Source of the DNA: Candidatus Thorarchaeota archaeon
GTDB lineage: Archaea; Asgardarchaeota; Thorarchaeia; Thorarchaeales; Thorarchaeaceae
Direction of reading: 5' to 3'
NCBI GenBank assembly: GCA_011365025.1
Contig: RDOF01000032.1
Location: forward strand, 1 to 25,448
DNA: 25,448 bases
The notes beneath the pieces are model-generated. The model did no database searches. It saw only the letters and a list, made by a program, of their open reading frames with translations, and was not told where the DNA came from. This document shows, in pieces, positions 17,342-25,448 of this stretch. The number at the start of each line of letters is the position of its first letter. Position 1 is the first letter of the stretch. The position numbers and the translations under genes were made by a program.

Positions 17342-17656
17342 CTAAAATCGCCTTAGAGTATCAATCGCCACCAAGATGAACAACACTACTGTTGGAACGA
17401 AGATCCAATATGTATACAAAAACCACAGCACAAGAGGGTCTGGCGAGACGTAGGGGGGCCCGAATCTCTGGGTTGGATAGATTAGGATTATCCACACGCC
17501 AATCAAAATCGTCCAGATACTCCATGAAATGAAAAGCCCTCTCCCTTCGTTTCCTTCATTGATCTCTCTTTTTTTCCACAATCTGAAGAAGTGCCAGACT
17601 CCGATAGCCCCCACAATGAAAGGATACAGGAAGATAGGCCAGATTAATACAGACAT
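17342..17656 (-). CDS. Small membrane protein, three helices (paralogue B)
   Basis: The 104-residue protein starts MSVLIWPIFLYPF, with GGAGGT (17664-17669) 7 bases before the ATG, a strong start. Three hydrophobic segments lie at about 4-22, 40-60 and 76-97, with a basic loop FFRLWKKREINEGNEGRG between the first two. It is a clear paralogue of the following gene (see its entry). It is the first gene of a possible minus-strand group of three ending with the crotonase-family gene. Function unknown. Confidence 0.75.
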   Translation of the reverse strand: MSVLIWPIFLYPFIVGAIGVWHFFRLWKKREINEGNEGRGLFISWSIWTILIGVWIILIYPTQRFGPPYVSPDPLVLWFLYTYWIFVPTVVLFILVAIDTLRRF

Positions 17657-17898
17657 TCAATGGACCTCCAAGACGTAAGGTACATGCCATTGAATAATAA
17701 TGTACGGCTCTTTATTTTTCATATGGGTGGAAGCAATGCAACAATCGTCCTCTCTCCCTCCTTTCCAGCATTGGCATAGGGTGGTATCCCTCGTCAACTC
17801 GGTGTTCACGAGCTACAAGGTCAAAAGAAAGGTACGCTGAATAATCACAGAGAAGTATTGTTGCCCGCGCCTGCCAACCTGGAAGAGAGTGCCAGAAC

Positions 17899-18528
17899 AT
17901 GAAATGGTTGGAGAGATTTGCGGAAAGCCTAAGAAGACACACGAAGGCGTCTATTCAAAAGAAGGTATTACATGGACTAGAGGATGTACCGAAAGGTTCC
18001 AGCAGAGCCGTCAGAAGGAAGCAGTCTGATTGGATCAAGGCCGCCTTGGCCAAATTGGATGCAGTAGTCGATGAGGAAACGGGAACCCGAATATTGGTCG
18101 ACACCTGTCCCCATAAGTATCCTAAGAATCGCATAAGAGAAATGAGGGCGAGGCTTGAGGAATTGGGAACTCTAGAGAAGCTCTTGGAGGTCATGCGACT
18201 TGACACCTCTTGGGGAGGCGGTTCATTCTATGATTATCCTGTAAGAAAGGGAAACACAATACATGTCACAAAGGTCCCCTACAACCCGAAGGCGCATAAG
18301 GCAGCAAGAACCGAAGAAGAGAAACGGATGACATACTGCCACTGTGGAATTGTGAAGGCGCACAGGGAAGGTATGTCTCCAACTTTCTGCTGCTGCTCGG
18401 GAGGATGGGTGAAGCAGCTTTGGGAGGGTGTGTTAGGGGTGCCCCTGGAGGTTACTCTCACTGAATCTATTCTAAAGGGAGATGAGAGGTGCACACACTC
18501 CTTTCAAATACCACCCAACTTCTTGTAG
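17899..18528 (+). CDS. Cysteine-rich protein, possibly of the V4R/ATC-hydrolase-like group
   Basis: The 209-residue soluble protein has a basic helical N-terminus (1-60), a DTCPHKYP segment (Cys70), then a C-terminal domain with CHCG (Cys147, Cys149), the triplet FCCCSGGW (Cys164-166) and the ending LTESILKGDERCTHSFQI (Cys198). The last pattern, a helix then a Gly-x-x-x-Cys-x-x-x-F strand, is like the end of V4R and L-2-amino-thiazoline-4-carboxylate-hydrolase-type domains. Cysteine clustering suggests metal or Fe-S binding. The family name is a guess from pattern only. ATG 17899 is preceded by GGAAGAGAG about 9 bases upstream. The 242-base gap before it, shared with a divergent gene, contains no convincing gene. 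Confidence 0.65.
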   Translation: MKWLERFAESLRRHTKASIQKKVLHGLEDVPKGSSRAVRRKQSDWIKAALAKLDAVVDEETGTRILVDTCPHKYPKNRIREMRARLEELGTLEKLLEVMRLDTSWGGGSFYDYPVRKGNTIHVTKVPYNPKAHKAARTEEEKRMTYCHCGIVKAHREGMSPTFCCCSGGWVKQLWEGVLGVPLEVTLTESILKGDERCTHSFQIPPNFL

Positions 18529-18571
18529 GACAATCTTGGGCCACCACCTCGACATGGCAACTATCGCACAC

Positions 18572-20551
18572 CTAGTGTAACGCCGCCAACTCCAGTATGT
18601 ATTGCCTTAGTTCGCTTGACATTGCAACGGAATACTGCTTGGCAAGACGCTCCTCTTTGAATTTCGCCGTTTTCACCTTGAAACCTTGCTCAGCAAACGC
18701 GTTTTCGACCTGTTTAAACTTCTTAGGAGTAGTTGTCTTCAGGGGCATTTTAAGGCTGCTTAGGATATGGAAACCATGAACGGTAAGCCATAGCGGCTCG
18801 AGATGAACCCTCCCTCCTTTAATTGGAACAACTGCATCCTCAATCTCCCTGTTCCGCCTTTCTACTATGTGCTCTGCTAGAGATGCCCCTTGCGTTTCCT
18901 TCATGGCTTCGACATCCAAGAAGAAGGTCGAGCCACCCTTCTCAATCTGTTCTTGAAGTAGCTCGACGACGCCGGCATACAGCTTCTTCTTAATACTTCT
19001 TAGCGTCTTCCTCTTCCCCGTTGACTCCAACAGAGGTGCAATGTCCTTGTCCACCCCTGACACCTCCTCCATCCCCACTTCTTCGAAAAAGGCTCTCTTG
19101 GCGGCGAATTTCCTTGCCCCGGGTAGGCATTTGAGATACATTTGAATTCTCTTCTTGACCTCCTCCCAGCCGAACTCCTCAAACAGAGCGTTAAGAGGAC
19201 GCCAATGAAGATTTGACATAGATGCGTTATAGGCGAGCTGCAGCTTTGGTCCAGCTACCTTCAGAATGGAGTCGGCTTCTAACCTTGTTATCATATCGAC
19301 CGAGATGCTTAGGTTCGGAGACTCAGTGCAGAGAGGTCCAGAGATGTCCAATATCGGGATTGCATTTCTCCTGAAGTCCAGCTTGCTCAGATGCCTACAG
19401 CAAGCCAAAGACATTACGCTGAAAGGTACTAGCAAATTGCTGCGAAGCGAAAGCTCCTCTAAGGAGGGCAAGCCAGAAAGCGGGCTTAAGTCTATTTCAT
19501 GAATTCGGTTCCCTGAGATGTCTAGAGCCGCAAGATTGGTTGCATCCCTTAGCGGACTCAGGTCAATCTTCCTTATCCTATTGTTCTCTAACTTGAGTTT
19601 TCTCAAGTTTGTCTTTCCTTCAAGAGGTGAAAGGTCAAGCTTCGATAGAGCGTTGTTTCCTAGTCCGAGATATTGAAGTTCTTTGCAATAGCCTAGATGT
19701 GCTAGGTCAATCTTGTCAATCTCGTTCTTCTCAATACTAAACGAATTCAACGCATGGCAAGAGGATATTGGCTCGAGGTTCAAATTGGAGAGGTGATTTG
19801 AATCAAGACACAAATACATGAGTTCCTTACATTTACCAAGTGCTTCAAGGTCAAGGCTTTTCAGATTGGTATTGGATATATTCAAGCTGCGGAGGTTGGC
19901 GCATTCGCCCAAGGGAGTCAGATCAAGATTGGATAACCTCTTAGCCAATAGGTCTACATTCTTTAGATTCGTGCACGCTGCGATGGGCTTTAGGTCAATC
20001 TTCTCTACACTATTAGCCGAGAGGTAGAAGGATTCCAAGCCAATACAAGCCCCTAGCGGAGAGAGGTCGATTGTCTTCACCTTGTCAAGAGTTAGCCATA
20101 TCTGTTTAAGGTCTGTGCAATGGGAAATAGGTGAGAAATCCACTTCTACAACATCAGAGTCCGAAAGGGCTATCTCCACTCCTCCATAGTAGTGGGGCTT
20201 CACTTCCTCGATTCGGAACATCTTTCCGCTCGTTATACACCTGAGATGTGGCTTCGCGAAGCTAGCCAGATTTGTGGCCATTCTTTCGGCCAAATCATAC
20301 AAAGATGGCGGTAGCAAGAATCTCTCAATGGCCAGGCTAAGGTAGACATCTATGGTTGTCTTCCATGATTCCAGCTTAGAATATGGAATGTCGAGTAGGG
20401 CGCCGACTGAACTCTCCGAGTAAGTCCGTACCTCTTGAAGCAACTCGGCCATTTTCTCTGGAAATTGCATGGGATGTTTCCTTGAGAGCTCTAAGAGATT
20501 CTTGTGCCATGTTTGCAGGTACACAAGCGGCACCTTTACCGGATCCTTCAT
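18572..20551 (-). CDS. Leucine-rich-repeat protein
   Basis: The 659-residue protein lacks a signal peptide and membrane helices. Residues 1-135 are helical. Residues about 137-405 hold about eleven very regular 24-residue LRRs with consensus (I/L)DLSPLGxCxxLxxLxLxxNxLxx, for example IDLSPLRDATNLAALDISGN and LDLTPLGECANLRSLNIS. The repeated DLSPL at the start of each unit gives almost identical coil lengths. Residues about 430-659 form a charged alpha/basic region ending LRQYILELAALH. LRRs bind proteins; no catalytic domain was recognised, so a scaffold or recognition role is likely. It starts ATG 20551 after a GGTTGGA-like site. It is convergent with the cysteine-rich gene (43-base gap). Confidence 0.85.
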   Translation of the reverse strand: MKDPVKVPLVYLQTWHKNLLELSRKHPMQFPEKMAELLQEVRTYSESSVGALLDIPYSKLESWKTTIDVYLSLAIERFLLPPSLYDLAERMATNLASFAKPHLRCITSGKMFRIEEVKPHYYGGVEIALSDSDVVEVDFSPISHCTDLKQIWLTLDKVKTIDLSPLGACIGLESFYLSANSVEKIDLKPIAACTNLKNVDLLAKRLSNLDLTPLGECANLRSLNISNTNLKSLDLEALGKCKELMYLCLDSNHLSNLNLEPISSCHALNSFSIEKNEIDKIDLAHLGYCKELQYLGLGNNALSKLDLSPLEGKTNLRKLKLENNRIRKIDLSPLRDATNLAALDISGNRIHEIDLSPLSGLPSLEELSLRSNLLVPFSVMSLACCRHLSKLDFRRNAIPILDISGPLCTESPNLSISVDMITRLEADSILKVAGPKLQLAYNASMSNLHWRPLNALFEEFGWEEVKKRIQMYLKCLPGARKFAAKRAFFEEVGMEEVSGVDKDIAPLLESTGKRKTLRSIKKKLYAGVVELLQEQIEKGGSTFFLDVEAMKETQGASLAEHIVERRNREIEDAVVPIKGGRVHLEPLWLTVHGFHILSSLKMPLKTTTPKKFKQVENAFAEQGFKVKTAKFKEERLAKQYSVAMSSELRQYILELAALH

Positions 20552-20696
20552 TCCAACCCTATTCTTCCTAATGAAAAACGATTGGTTTGGTGTTTATTCA
20601 ATATTCCTCTTGCATCGACTGCCAATTTTTTCAAGGAGATAATCATCGAAACGGGGAGCAATTTCGTTGTGTTGGCTTATTGCAGGAAAACTCATT

Positions 20697-23600
20697 TCAT
20701 GATTTCTTCCTCGCATACAGAGCAACAGCCACCAGAACTGCAATGGCCCCCAATCCCCCACCAATACCAAACATCAGCAGTGGATCAAGCCTGCCTAGTT
20801 CTGTCGTTGTCGTGCTTGTGGTAGTCGTGGTTGTTGAAACCTCTTCCACGTAGACGGTGAAATCTGCTGTCAGTTCATTCCCATAGGCATCAAAGACACT
20901 CACATGGAGTGCATAATTCCCAGGCTGCAGAGTAATCTTATTAGTAATCCTGCCCGTTTGGCTGATTTGGAAGCTGAGGGTATCGTTCAGAATCCAGTGG
21001 TCTATTCCTGAGAGGTCGTATGCCGCGAGTAGGTACTCAAACACCTCGCCGAAGTCCAAGTATTGATCCGTTACATCCGAAAGCCATTCTGGTGGAGTTG
21101 TGTCTCTTATCTCAATGATGAGCTGAGTACACAACATATTTTCAAAGATGTCATTTACATATACTCTCAGTCCGTAGATGCCCGGCTCCAGAACGCCAAC
21201 AGTGCGGACTTGCCCTAACCAGTCAATGGCAAAACAAGCATTATCCACCCACCACTCTCCAATACCTGAGGGGTCTGTTGCATTCAGGTCAAAAATAAGC
21301 GTCAAACCATACTCGATAATCTGATCCTGCGGCTCTTCAATCCAGGTAGGAGATGTTGTATCAACCACGGTGACGGTGAAGTTCCCTGTAAGGGTATTTC
21401 CCCACGTGTCATTCACCCAGACTTGGACTCCGTACACTCCAACCGGTACAATACCAACGGTACTGACAATTCCGCTTTCATCAACTGCAAAGCAAAGGGT
21501 ATCATTTAGCCACCAACTGTCCAGTCCCGATGTGTCTAAGGCATCTAGTTGGTAGAGAAGTGTGGTACCGCATTCAATTAGCTGATTGTAAGGTTGTTCA
21601 AGCCAGATGGGGACGAACCAATCCTCCACAATCACAGTAAATGTGCCTGTCAGGATGTTGCCATTTGTATCATTTGCAAAAACTTGGAGACCGTAGTTCT
21701 CTGCTAGTAGGAATGTGGCATTCGAAACAACTCCCGATTGATTGATGGCGAAGTATAACGTGTCATTGATCCACCAATTGTCTATGCCTCTATAGACAGA
21801 AGCATTTAGATCATATCTGAGAGGGATTCCAAGTGATAGAACTTGGTCTATCGGAGATTCTAGCCAGAATGGGAGCGACCCGGGAGGAGCCATCAGAGGA
21901 TGCTGGTCTTGATTCCCAGACAATGAATAAGGTGTATCGCCGACTCCGTTCTCGTCTGCATCATAACCAACATAATCTGACCAGAAATTATAGTCGAAGA
22001 TATTCGAGTGTACGGAGTCAAAGGAAACCACAGTGTTGTCTATGAAGACATTCCAATAGACGTTATTGCCGCTGCTCTCAAACTCGATTCCAATTCCATA
22101 TTCATTCTTTATGCAGGTGTTGTTGCTCACAGTGCAGTATAACGAATAATAGAGGTGAAAGCCAAAATTGCCGTTATCTGCGCAGGTGTTATTGGCAGCC
22201 GTATTGGAATCTGAGCAATAGAGATAGATTCCCTGCGTGTTGCGACTGCAGGTGTTATTGGTCATGGAATTGTACGAGGAGTAATAGGCGTAGATACCGA
22301 GAGCGTTGTTACTGCAGGTATTTTTGGTTATGGGGTTGGAATCTGAGTTAAAGAGGTAGATGCCAGAGTCTGTATTGCTGCTGCAGGTATTGTTGTTCAA
22401 GGAGTTGGAATTCGAGTATTCAAGGTAGATGCCAGAGTCTGTATTGCTGCTGCAGGTACTGTTGGTCAAGGAATTGGAATCTGAGTCCTCGAGGTAGACA
22501 CCGTAGGTGTTGCTGCTGCATGTGTTGTTAGCCACCGAGTTAGAATCTGAGTCCTCGAGGTAGACACCGTAGGTGTTGCTGTTGCATGTGTTGTTAGCCA
22601 CCCAGTTAGAATCTGAGTCCTTGAGGTAGATACCATCACTGTTGCCGTTGCAGGTATTATGGGATACCTCATTTGATAGTGCTGTTTGGAGGTAGATACC
22701 ATAACTATTGCCATTGCAGGTATTATGGGATACCTCATTTGATAGTGCTGTTTGGAGGTAGATACCATAACTATTGCCATTGCAAGTATTATTAGCTACA
22801 GTGCTGGATTGTGAATACATAAGAGAGACGCCAATTATGCTACCAGTGCAAGTATTATCGATAATAGCATTGGAATCTATCCCAAGCATTTCGATAATGG
22901 TGGCGATACCATAGTGGCCATTGGTGATACAGGTGTTGTTGGCCACAGTATTGGAACTAGAATACTCTAAGAGTATTCCATCATCAGCATTGCTAACGCA
23001 AGTATTATTCCTTATCAGGATCGAGTTAGAACTTCCTATATCAATACCATTGTAGGTCTGATGGGTGCACGTGTTATTCTCTACGATGGTTAAACTAGAT
23101 TCCGTGACCGCGATGCCGCTCGCCGCATTATAGCTGCAGTTGTTGTTTGTCACGTTGTTTAGGCTTGAACGATAGATGACTATTCCACGCCAGTGGTTTG
23201 TACATGTGTTGCTGTCTATCAGGTTGTACTCCGCGTAATTGAGATGGACACCCCAGGTGTTCGCGTCAAGTACATTGTCTGCTATGATGTTATTGTCAGA
23301 CTCAATTAGGTAAATAGCATAGTAGTCGTCCAGAAAGGTATTCCCGATGATATTTCCATTGGTGACGTTGTTCATGTAGATGCCCGCCCCAGGGTTTACA
23401 GACGCGCTGCTCAGATTGCAGTGGCTGATGGTGAAGTTCGCCCGTGTGTTACTGATGTTGATGCAGTGACCTGCAGCTCCGCCAAGGTTGATGTCAAGCC
23501 CATTGATTATGTATGGGTTTCCACTTGAACCATCCCCTGACCAGCCCTCAGCCAGAGCGGTTTCACTAAAGTTTGCATCTCCATCAATGGCGATTGGACC

Positions 23601-23762
23601 ATGCGGTGTCCCACTTCGATGCATAACTTCCTCTGGGCCGGCAAGAATCTCGAATGGACTCAGGTTATCCTTCTCCATTTTGCCTGCCGGCGATGCACAA
23701 CATAGAAGCAGTAGAAAACCTAGAATAGCTGCAAAATACAGGGCTCCATTCTTCTGAAACAT
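20697..23762 (-). CDS. Secreted parallel beta-helix (NosD-like) surface protein with Ig-like repeats and C-terminal membrane anchor
   Basis: The 1021-residue protein starts MFQKNGALYFAAILGFLLLL, a signal peptide; the ATG at 23762 follows GGAGGAGAG and is preferred to the one at 23780. After a short linker come about 20 right-handed beta-helix coils of 22-24 residues (residues about 75-600), each of form NTCxxNxxGIYLxxSxxNxVxNN, typical of NosD/PbH1 repeats. Four Ig-like domains of about 85 residues follow (about 635-980), each starting W(L/I)xxPxDQ and ending in a GNxLTGxFTVxVxD strand. A Thr-rich stalk (TTTTTTSTTTT) and a final helix (LLMFGIGGGLGAIAVLVAVALYARKKS-type segment) anchor it in the membrane. 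Dozens of N-x-S/T sequons suggest glycosylation. It probably faces outside and binds carbohydrate or other cells; the ligand is unknown. Confidence 0.85.
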   Translation of the reverse strand: MFQKNGALYFAAILGFLLLLCCASPAGKMEKDNLSPFEILAGPEEVMHRSGTPHGPIAIDGDANFSETALAEGWSGDGSSGNPYIINGLDINLGGAAGHCINISNTRANFTISHCNLSSASVNPGAGIYMNNVTNGNIIGNTFLDDYYAIYLIESDNNIIADNVLDANTWGVHLNYAEYNLIDSNTCTNHWRGIVIYRSSLNNVTNNNCSYNAASGIAVTESSLTIVENNTCTHQTYNGIDIGSSNSILIRNNTCVSNADDGILLEYSSSNTVANNTCITNGHYGIATIIEMLGIDSNAIIDNTCTGSIIGVSLMYSQSSTVANNTCNGNSYGIYLQTALSNEVSHNTCNGNSYGIYLQTALSNEVSHNTCNGNSDGIYLKDSDSNWVANNTCNSNTYGVYLEDSDSNSVANNTCSSNTYGVYLEDSDSNSLTNSTCSSNTDSGIYLEYSNSNSLNNNTCSSNTDSGIYLFNSDSNPITKNTCSNNALGIYAYYSSYNSMTNNTCSRNTQGIYLYCSDSNTAANNTCADNGNFGFHLYYSLYCTVSNNTCIKNEYGIGIEFESSGNNVYWNVFIDNTVVSFDSVHSNIFDYNFWSDYVGYDADENGVGDTPYSLSGNQDQHPLMAPPGSLPFWLESPIDQVLSLGIPLRYDLNASVYRGIDNWWINDTLYFAINQSGVVSNATFLLAENYGLQVFANDTNGNILTGTFTVIVEDWFVPIWLEQPYNQLIECGTTLLYQLDALDTSGLDSWWLNDTLCFAVDESGIVSTVGIVPVGVYGVQVWVNDTWGNTLTGNFTVTVVDTTSPTWIEEPQDQIIEYGLTLIFDLNATDPSGIGEWWVDNACFAIDWLGQVRTVGVLEPGIYGLRVYVNDIFENMLCTQLIIEIRDTTPPEWLSDVTDQYLDFGEVFEYLLAAYDLSGIDHWILNDTLSFQISQTGRITNKITLQPGNYALHVSVFDAYGNELTADFTVYVEEVSTTTTTTSTTTTELGRLDPLLMFGIGGGLGAIAVLVAVALYARKKS
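22651..22782 (-). repeat. Exact 66-bp tandem duplication in the beta-helix gene
   Basis: Two identical 66-base units (22651-22716 and 22717-22782) each encode one 22-residue coil (NSYGIYLQTALSNEVSHNTCNG order). The flanking coils are related but diverged, so this pair is recent. Confidence 0.9.
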
Positions 23763-23896
23763 AAGCACTCTCTCCTCCATCGCGACGAACGCCGTCGAGG
23801 TTGGCTAGTGTTGTCAAGAAGAAGTCTGTCAATGCAACATAGCTGTCTTCAATCTCCCTCGCAATACACGTTATAGTAAAAGATGCTTATTAATTG

Positions 23897-24100
23897 TCAA
23901 GAATCGATGGTATACTTCTTTTGCCCGCTCTCGTAGTCCTTAATCGCCTTGTGAAGGGCATCAGCAGCAAGATTACTGCAATACATATTCTGTGGTGGCA
24001 GCCCATTCAATTCCTCAGCGACGACATCTCGTGTCAGTGCCTTGGCTTCCTCGATTGTCATCCCGATGGCAATTACAGGGACACATCCAAAGATTTCCAC
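23897..24100 (-). CDS. Short NifU/IscU-like Fe-S scaffold domain, possibly truncated
   Basis: The frame from the GTG at 24100 gives 67 residues. It shows the second half of a NifU N-terminal (IscU-like) domain: EIFGC, MTIEEAKALT, the helix LNGLPPQNMYCSNLAADALHKAIKDYE. Full-length scaffolds have about 125 residues, an upstream G-x-C-G-D block, and a longer GCGxAIAxSSxxTE segment; here GCVPVIAIG runs straight into MTIEEA. Two of the three cysteines usual in the family are present after the GTG. The same frame continues upstream for 16 more codons (YTETCQVRDGAIVDAK) up to the TGA of the preceding gene, adding a third Cys, but contains no ATG, GTG or TTG there. Either a short functional variant or a remnant. 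Confidence 0.5.
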   Translation of the reverse strand: MEIFGCVPVIAIGMTIEEAKALTRDVVAEELNGLPPQNMYCSNLAADALHKAIKDYESGQKKYTIDS

Positions 24101-24148
24101 TTTTGCATCAACAATGGCGCCATCTCGAACCTGACACGTTTCAGTATA

Positions 24149-25336
24149 TCAGCCGTCAGTGTATTTCACTTGCTTTTTGACGTCAATTCCTCGACGACGA
24201 AGTTCTTGGACAAATTCAAGACTTGAAATCGCAAGTTCTAATGGTACGGCGCCTTTCCTAGCCCGACCATCTGCCATCATTAATGCGACTATTGCAATGG
24301 ACCATCCTGTTGTTCGCTCCATAGAGCTGAAACCAGTTTCTTCATCATAGAAATCCATGACATCTACCTGTGCTTCTGCAGGTCTGCCATTATTCTTCCC
24401 TTTACAGATAATCCGGATAACGACCATATCTTTGTCATCTGGAAAGGTGACTCTAGGTCCGAATAGCTTTGCGAAAACAGCGCGTGGAGCAATAGTTGTG
24501 TTCCCAACTTCAATCTCCCTCTGGTCAAATAGTCCAAGATCATTCATAGTTTTGAGCTGGATAAAGCTGCCCGGATGCCGAACTGTCTTATTTTGATACG
24601 CTCTCAGTTTGCCTCTAAAAGTTCTAGGGGCAGTTGAGGTTCCGCCAGCAGTAGTAAATGCTTCCAAACGACCCACTGGAGGGGGGAATATGATTTCTTC
24701 AAATTCAGTGAAGCAAGGCACTTCAACGATTTCTCCATCCCGGAGAAATTCAGTAGTCCCGTAGTACTCGTTAATGAGACCATCAATATGAAAAGTTAGC
24801 AGGTAATTGAATGGCGGTCGGGGGGCTTGGGGCAATCCTCCATCCCACATGTAAACCTCTTCTGGTTCATCCAATAGGCTCATTGCGAATACACAGAGCG
24901 TTGTCCCCATTCCTGGAACTTGGCCACAGTCAGGTATTATTGAGATGTTTGCCGCCCTAGCTTGTGAATCAAGCCTTAATTGCTCCATGACGAGATTGGT
25001 GTTTCCCCCTAGGTCACACATATTCGTTCCCGCGCTGATAGCTGCTTTTGCAATCTCCAAATTGAAGTAATAGGGCACTGCACTGATAACTGTGTCAACT
25101 CCGGTGAGAAATGCGATTAATTCATCCTGATGGGTAACATCTAATACGTGAGCTTTAGTCAAATCTGTGGCTAGCAGATCATTGACTCGTCCAGCCGATT
25201 TCTTAGCTGCTTCTAGGTTCATATCAGCAACCACGACAGCTCTTGCGTTCCCAAATTTCGCCAGATCATATGCCGCCGCCGTACCTTGACGACCGGCCCC
25301 AAGTACAGCATATACACGTTCTCTGGTATCAGACAT
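24149..25336 (-). CDS. Saccharopine dehydrogenase-family NAD(P)-binding protein
   Basis: A 395-residue protein starting MSDTRERVYAVLGAGRQGTA. It has the N-terminal Rossmann motif GAGRQG (14-19), the acidic strand end VVADMN, the DVTHQDEL segment, VISAVPYYFN, AGTNMCDLGGN, PDCGQVPG(M)GTTL and the C-terminal family segment. These are the features of the saccharopine dehydrogenase/lysine-6-dehydrogenase group, which act on lysine-derived or related amino acids with NAD(P). The substrate cannot be told from the sequence. The ATG at 25336 is chosen over 25429 because a TATA element at 25386-25394 predicts a transcript start near 25364, leaving the earlier ATG untranscribed. Its TGA is followed in frame by NifU-like codons. 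Confidence 0.85.
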   Translation of the reverse strand: MSDTRERVYAVLGAGRQGTAAAYDLAKFGNARAVVVADMNLEAAKKSAGRVNDLLATDLTKAHVLDVTHQDELIAFLTGVDTVISAVPYYFNLEIAKAAISAGTNMCDLGGNTNLVMEQLRLDSQARAANISIIPDCGQVPGMGTTLCVFAMSLLDEPEEVYMWDGGLPQAPRPPFNYLLTFHIDGLINEYYGTTEFLRDGEIVEVPCFTEFEEIIFPPPVGRLEAFTTAGGTSTAPRTFRGKLRAYQNKTVRHPGSFIQLKTMNDLGLFDQREIEVGNTTIAPRAVFAKLFGPRVTFPDDKDMVVIRIICKGKNNGRPAEAQVDVMDFYDEETGFSSMERTTGWSIAIVALMMADGRARKGAVPLELAISSLEFVQELRRRGIDVKKQVKYTDG

Positions 25337-25385
25337 ATTGCTAGTTCCTATTCGTGGTAATCCAAGAAATTTATTGCATGCTGGA

Positions 25386-25394
25386 CATATAAAC
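25386..25394 (-). promoter_or_regulatory. TATA element for the saccharopine dehydrogenase-family gene
   Basis: The minus-strand string GTTTATATG lies about 50 bases before the ATG at 25336; transcription would start near 25364. The remaining right end (25395-25448) shows no gene I can call. Confidence 0.45.
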
Positions 25395-25448
25395 AAGTCA
25401 TCAAAAGCAGAGATTCCCTCAGAAAACATTGTGGCGATGTTCGATGCA

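Noticed and set aside
17712..17942. Open frame on the minus strand in the 242-base gap before the cysteine-rich gene
   Set aside because: It overlaps the start of that gene antisense, lacks a good start site and has odd composition; I see no convincing gene here.
22466..22780. Second repetitive frame inside the beta-helix gene
   Set aside because: Its repeats only mirror the 66-bp units of the true gene in another frame.
22300..22800. CRISPR-like periodic repeats
   Set aside because: The period is 66 bp with no unique spacers; the repeats are coding beta-helix coils.
24149..25429. Longer start of the dehydrogenase-family gene with a CPAC motif
   Set aside because: The extra 31 residues lie upstream of or within the predicted promoter, and the Rossmann motif starts normally at the later ATG.

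Overview
The window looks like a chromosomal segment of an archaeon, probably a mesophilic Asgard-type lineage such as the Thorarchaeia. This assignment is inference. It rests on archaeal-style A/T-rich TATA elements about 25 bases upstream of the expected transcript starts, mixed ATG/GTG/TTG starts with GGAGGT-type Shine-Dalgarno sites, an E2/E1/JAMM ubiquitin-type cassette, long helical and beta-propeller proteins, and very large Asn/Thr-rich surface proteins with a C-terminal membrane anchor. Base composition is intermediate. A bacterial-type NAD-dependent DNA ligase is also present. No rRNA, tRNA, CRISPR array, transposase or integrase was recognised, and no gap between genes exceeds about 250 bases.

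Layout. Positions 1-2627 (-) hold the N-terminal 875 residues of a giant helical protein, divergent from a beta-propeller plus coiled-coil protein (2864-4774). A TPR protein (4813-5448, -) and a membrane-anchored surface protein with four sulfite-oxidase-fold-like domains (5577-7526, -) follow. Next come a small conserved-looking protein (7686-7946, +) and a polytopic membrane protein (8088-8954, +). The latter converges on the most interesting locus, an apparent three-gene operon on the minus strand: E2-like (12053-11088), E1-like (11080-10211), JAMM/MPN peptidase (10197-8929). The order E2-E1-DUB is that of bacterial Bil-type ubiquitin-like conjugation operons, but no ubiquitin-like modifier gene is visible beside it, and the E2 carries an N-terminal tail with three composite repeats.

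The middle is metabolic and housekeeping: RidA, carbamate kinase, divergent LigA, an enoyl-CoA hydratase/isomerase-family protein, two paralogous three-helix membrane proteins and a cysteine-rich protein with a V4R-like tail. The right part has a leucine-rich-repeat protein, a large secreted parallel beta-helix protein with four Ig-like repeats, a short NifU-like fragment, and a saccharopine-dehydrogenase-family protein whose stop codon is followed in frame by that NifU-like sequence.

How the genes work together. The ubiquitin-like cassette should form one unit: E1 adenylates a modifier, E2 conjugates it and JAMM processes or removes it. The two large surface proteins probably face outward from the cell. 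RidA and carbamate kinase are consistent with amino-acid and nitrogen catabolism, but nothing in the sequence proves they are linked. Start codons were re-chosen from Shine-Dalgarno and TATA positions where possible.
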